Shown piece after piece: positions 61,510 through 64,000 of a stretch of DNA of 64,000 bases. Each line of letters opens with the position of its first letter. The stretch's first letter is position 1. The DNA is from Arabidopsis thaliana (taxonomy: Eukaryota; Streptophyta; Magnoliopsida; Brassicales; Brassicaceae). The notes under the pieces are model-generated. The model saw nothing but the letters and a program-made list of their open reading frames with translations. It was not told the origin of the DNA and made no database searches. The stretch covers positions 27,637,971-27,701,970 of the forward strand of contig NC_003070.9 in assembly GCF_000001735.4 (NCBI RefSeq), in the 5' to 3' direction. The position numbers and the translations under genes are program-made.

Positions 61510-62095
61510 CATAAAATGATACGTGAAAAAATATATGGTCTCATTGTCTATCTACACATCTTTATAAGTCGAAACTCATAACCACCATCCATTATGTGTT
61601 GTCTAGATTATTTTTTTTTCGCTTTCAAATCGCATGGTTAAATATGATCTGAGTAAATACCACTGAAAAATATTTAGAATGAAACATCCTAATCATCCAC
61701 AAATTTATTTTTGCCTTGGTTTCACATATACTGTGCCCAATCTCTAATACATAATATTTTGATCTGTTTAAAATATTTTCTTATTGTCCGGATCTAAAAG
61801 GGTATCCCTAGTGTTGATATAGGCCAAGGCCCATTTATATTCTATAGCACGTGAACGCCCAAAGTTAGTGGTTCACAAATCACAAATCAAACCGCAAATC
61901 ATGTAAACCACACATCAAACCGATTTGGTCAACAATATCCTTTCTCTTCCCAATAATTTTTGACTCATCAGAGAATAATTTGGTCTTCGTCTCTGCGCGC
62001 GTCTCTGTCTGTCTCTTTCAGATTCAACTGGAGCAAGTACGAAACATAAATATCAATAAATTAAAGGAAAAAAAATAACAGTAGAGAAGAAGAAC

Positions 62096-62128
62096 ATGTT
62101 TTCAACTCCTCGGGAGCAAAAAAAATAA
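62096..62128 (+). CDS. Short upstream ORF in the MPK15 leader
   Basis: A 10-codon ORF (MFSTPREQKK) lies 113 nt before the main ATG. A second, two-codon ORF (ATG-ATT-TGA) starts at 62160. Both would reduce initiation at MPK15 if the leader includes them. Confidence 0.4.
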   Translation: MFSTPREQKK

Positions 62129-62241
62129 TTCAGCAAGAGAAACGGCGAATAAGGTGGAAATGATTTGACGAAGAAACGCTTGGCTGAGAGTAAAATCGGA
62201 AAAACAAAATCTGTAATTTATTATTATCAGCCTCTAAATCA

Positions 62242-64000
<1,759 letters not shown>

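Larger units (their letters stand above)
58749..62241. other. Intergenic between SIS8 and MPK15
   Basis: SIS8 leader on the left (a 9-codon upstream ORF starts near 58993 on the minus strand). Then a long AT-rich gap with a C10 run at 60554-60563, a tandem duplication (60727-60919), a TTGAC/CACGTG cluster (61097-61172) and a poly(T) micro-insertion (61464-61509). The MPK15 leader is on the right. No other gene. Confidence 0.5.

Overview
The window is plant nuclear DNA, almost certainly Arabidopsis thaliana chromosome 1 (roughly At1g73500 to At1g73670). It is AT-rich, with short GT-AG introns, and I recognise the gene order MKK9, a small nuclear-protein gene, ORRM6, NUDT21, two lipid-transfer proteins, HRD3B, a C2/CAR protein, PIN1, NMT3, LCR64, LCR65, a GDSL hydrolase, a thaumatin-like protein, CML26, RABA6a, a DUF1295 protein, FKBP17-3, SIS8 (Raf-like MAPKKK) and MPK15. 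Identities come from recognising the proteins. Exon boundaries were worked out by hand from splice sites and reading-frame closure; the exon lengths sum to whole codons for every complete multi-exon gene, although HRD3B closes only with a splice around a deletion scar.

Layout. 1-9 kb: MKK9, a SUMO-interaction-motif protein with a coding-like tail out of frame, plastid RNA-editing factor ORRM6 and NUDT21, all on the minus strand. 9-13 kb: a tandem pair of GPI-anchored lipid-transfer proteins. 13-17.5 kb: HRD3B, which carries an internal deletion scar, and the C2-domain protein CAR3. 17.5-21.8 kb: upstream region of PIN1. 21.8-24.9 kb: PIN1. 24.9-32.5 kb: the largest gap, with a small hAT MITE, an LTR-retroelement fossil and three very small poly(A)-tailed insertions. 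32.5-35.4 kb: NMT3 with an upstream ORF. 36-39 kb: a recent tandem duplication giving two defensin-like LCR peptides, separated by (TA)n tracts and a MITE-like element. 40-50 kb: GDSL hydrolase, thaumatin-like protein, a two-TM small protein, CML26, RABA6a and a tRNA-Glu gene. 50.5-58.8 kb: DUF1295, FKBP17-3 and SIS8 on the minus strand. 62-64 kb: the 5' part of MPK15, cut by the window end.

How the genes relate. The genes are independent transcription units with no operon logic. Most have a partner in the At1g18150-At1g18350 block, as remembered rather than computed, so the window looks like one half of an alpha whole-genome-duplication pair. Genes without a remembered partner there (ORRM6, PIN1, NMT3, the LCR pair, the GDSL gene) sit between the paired genes. 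A MAPKK, a Raf-like MAPKKK and a MAPK lie within 62 kb, which may be chance.

The least expected pattern is a set of eight tiny insertions. Each is about 10-29 bp: an oligo(A) or oligo(T) tract plus a short non-A head, bracketed by 12-18 bp direct repeats. The organisation (repeat, head, poly(A), repeat) is that of target-primed reverse transcription products, but far shorter than any normal LINE or SINE copy.
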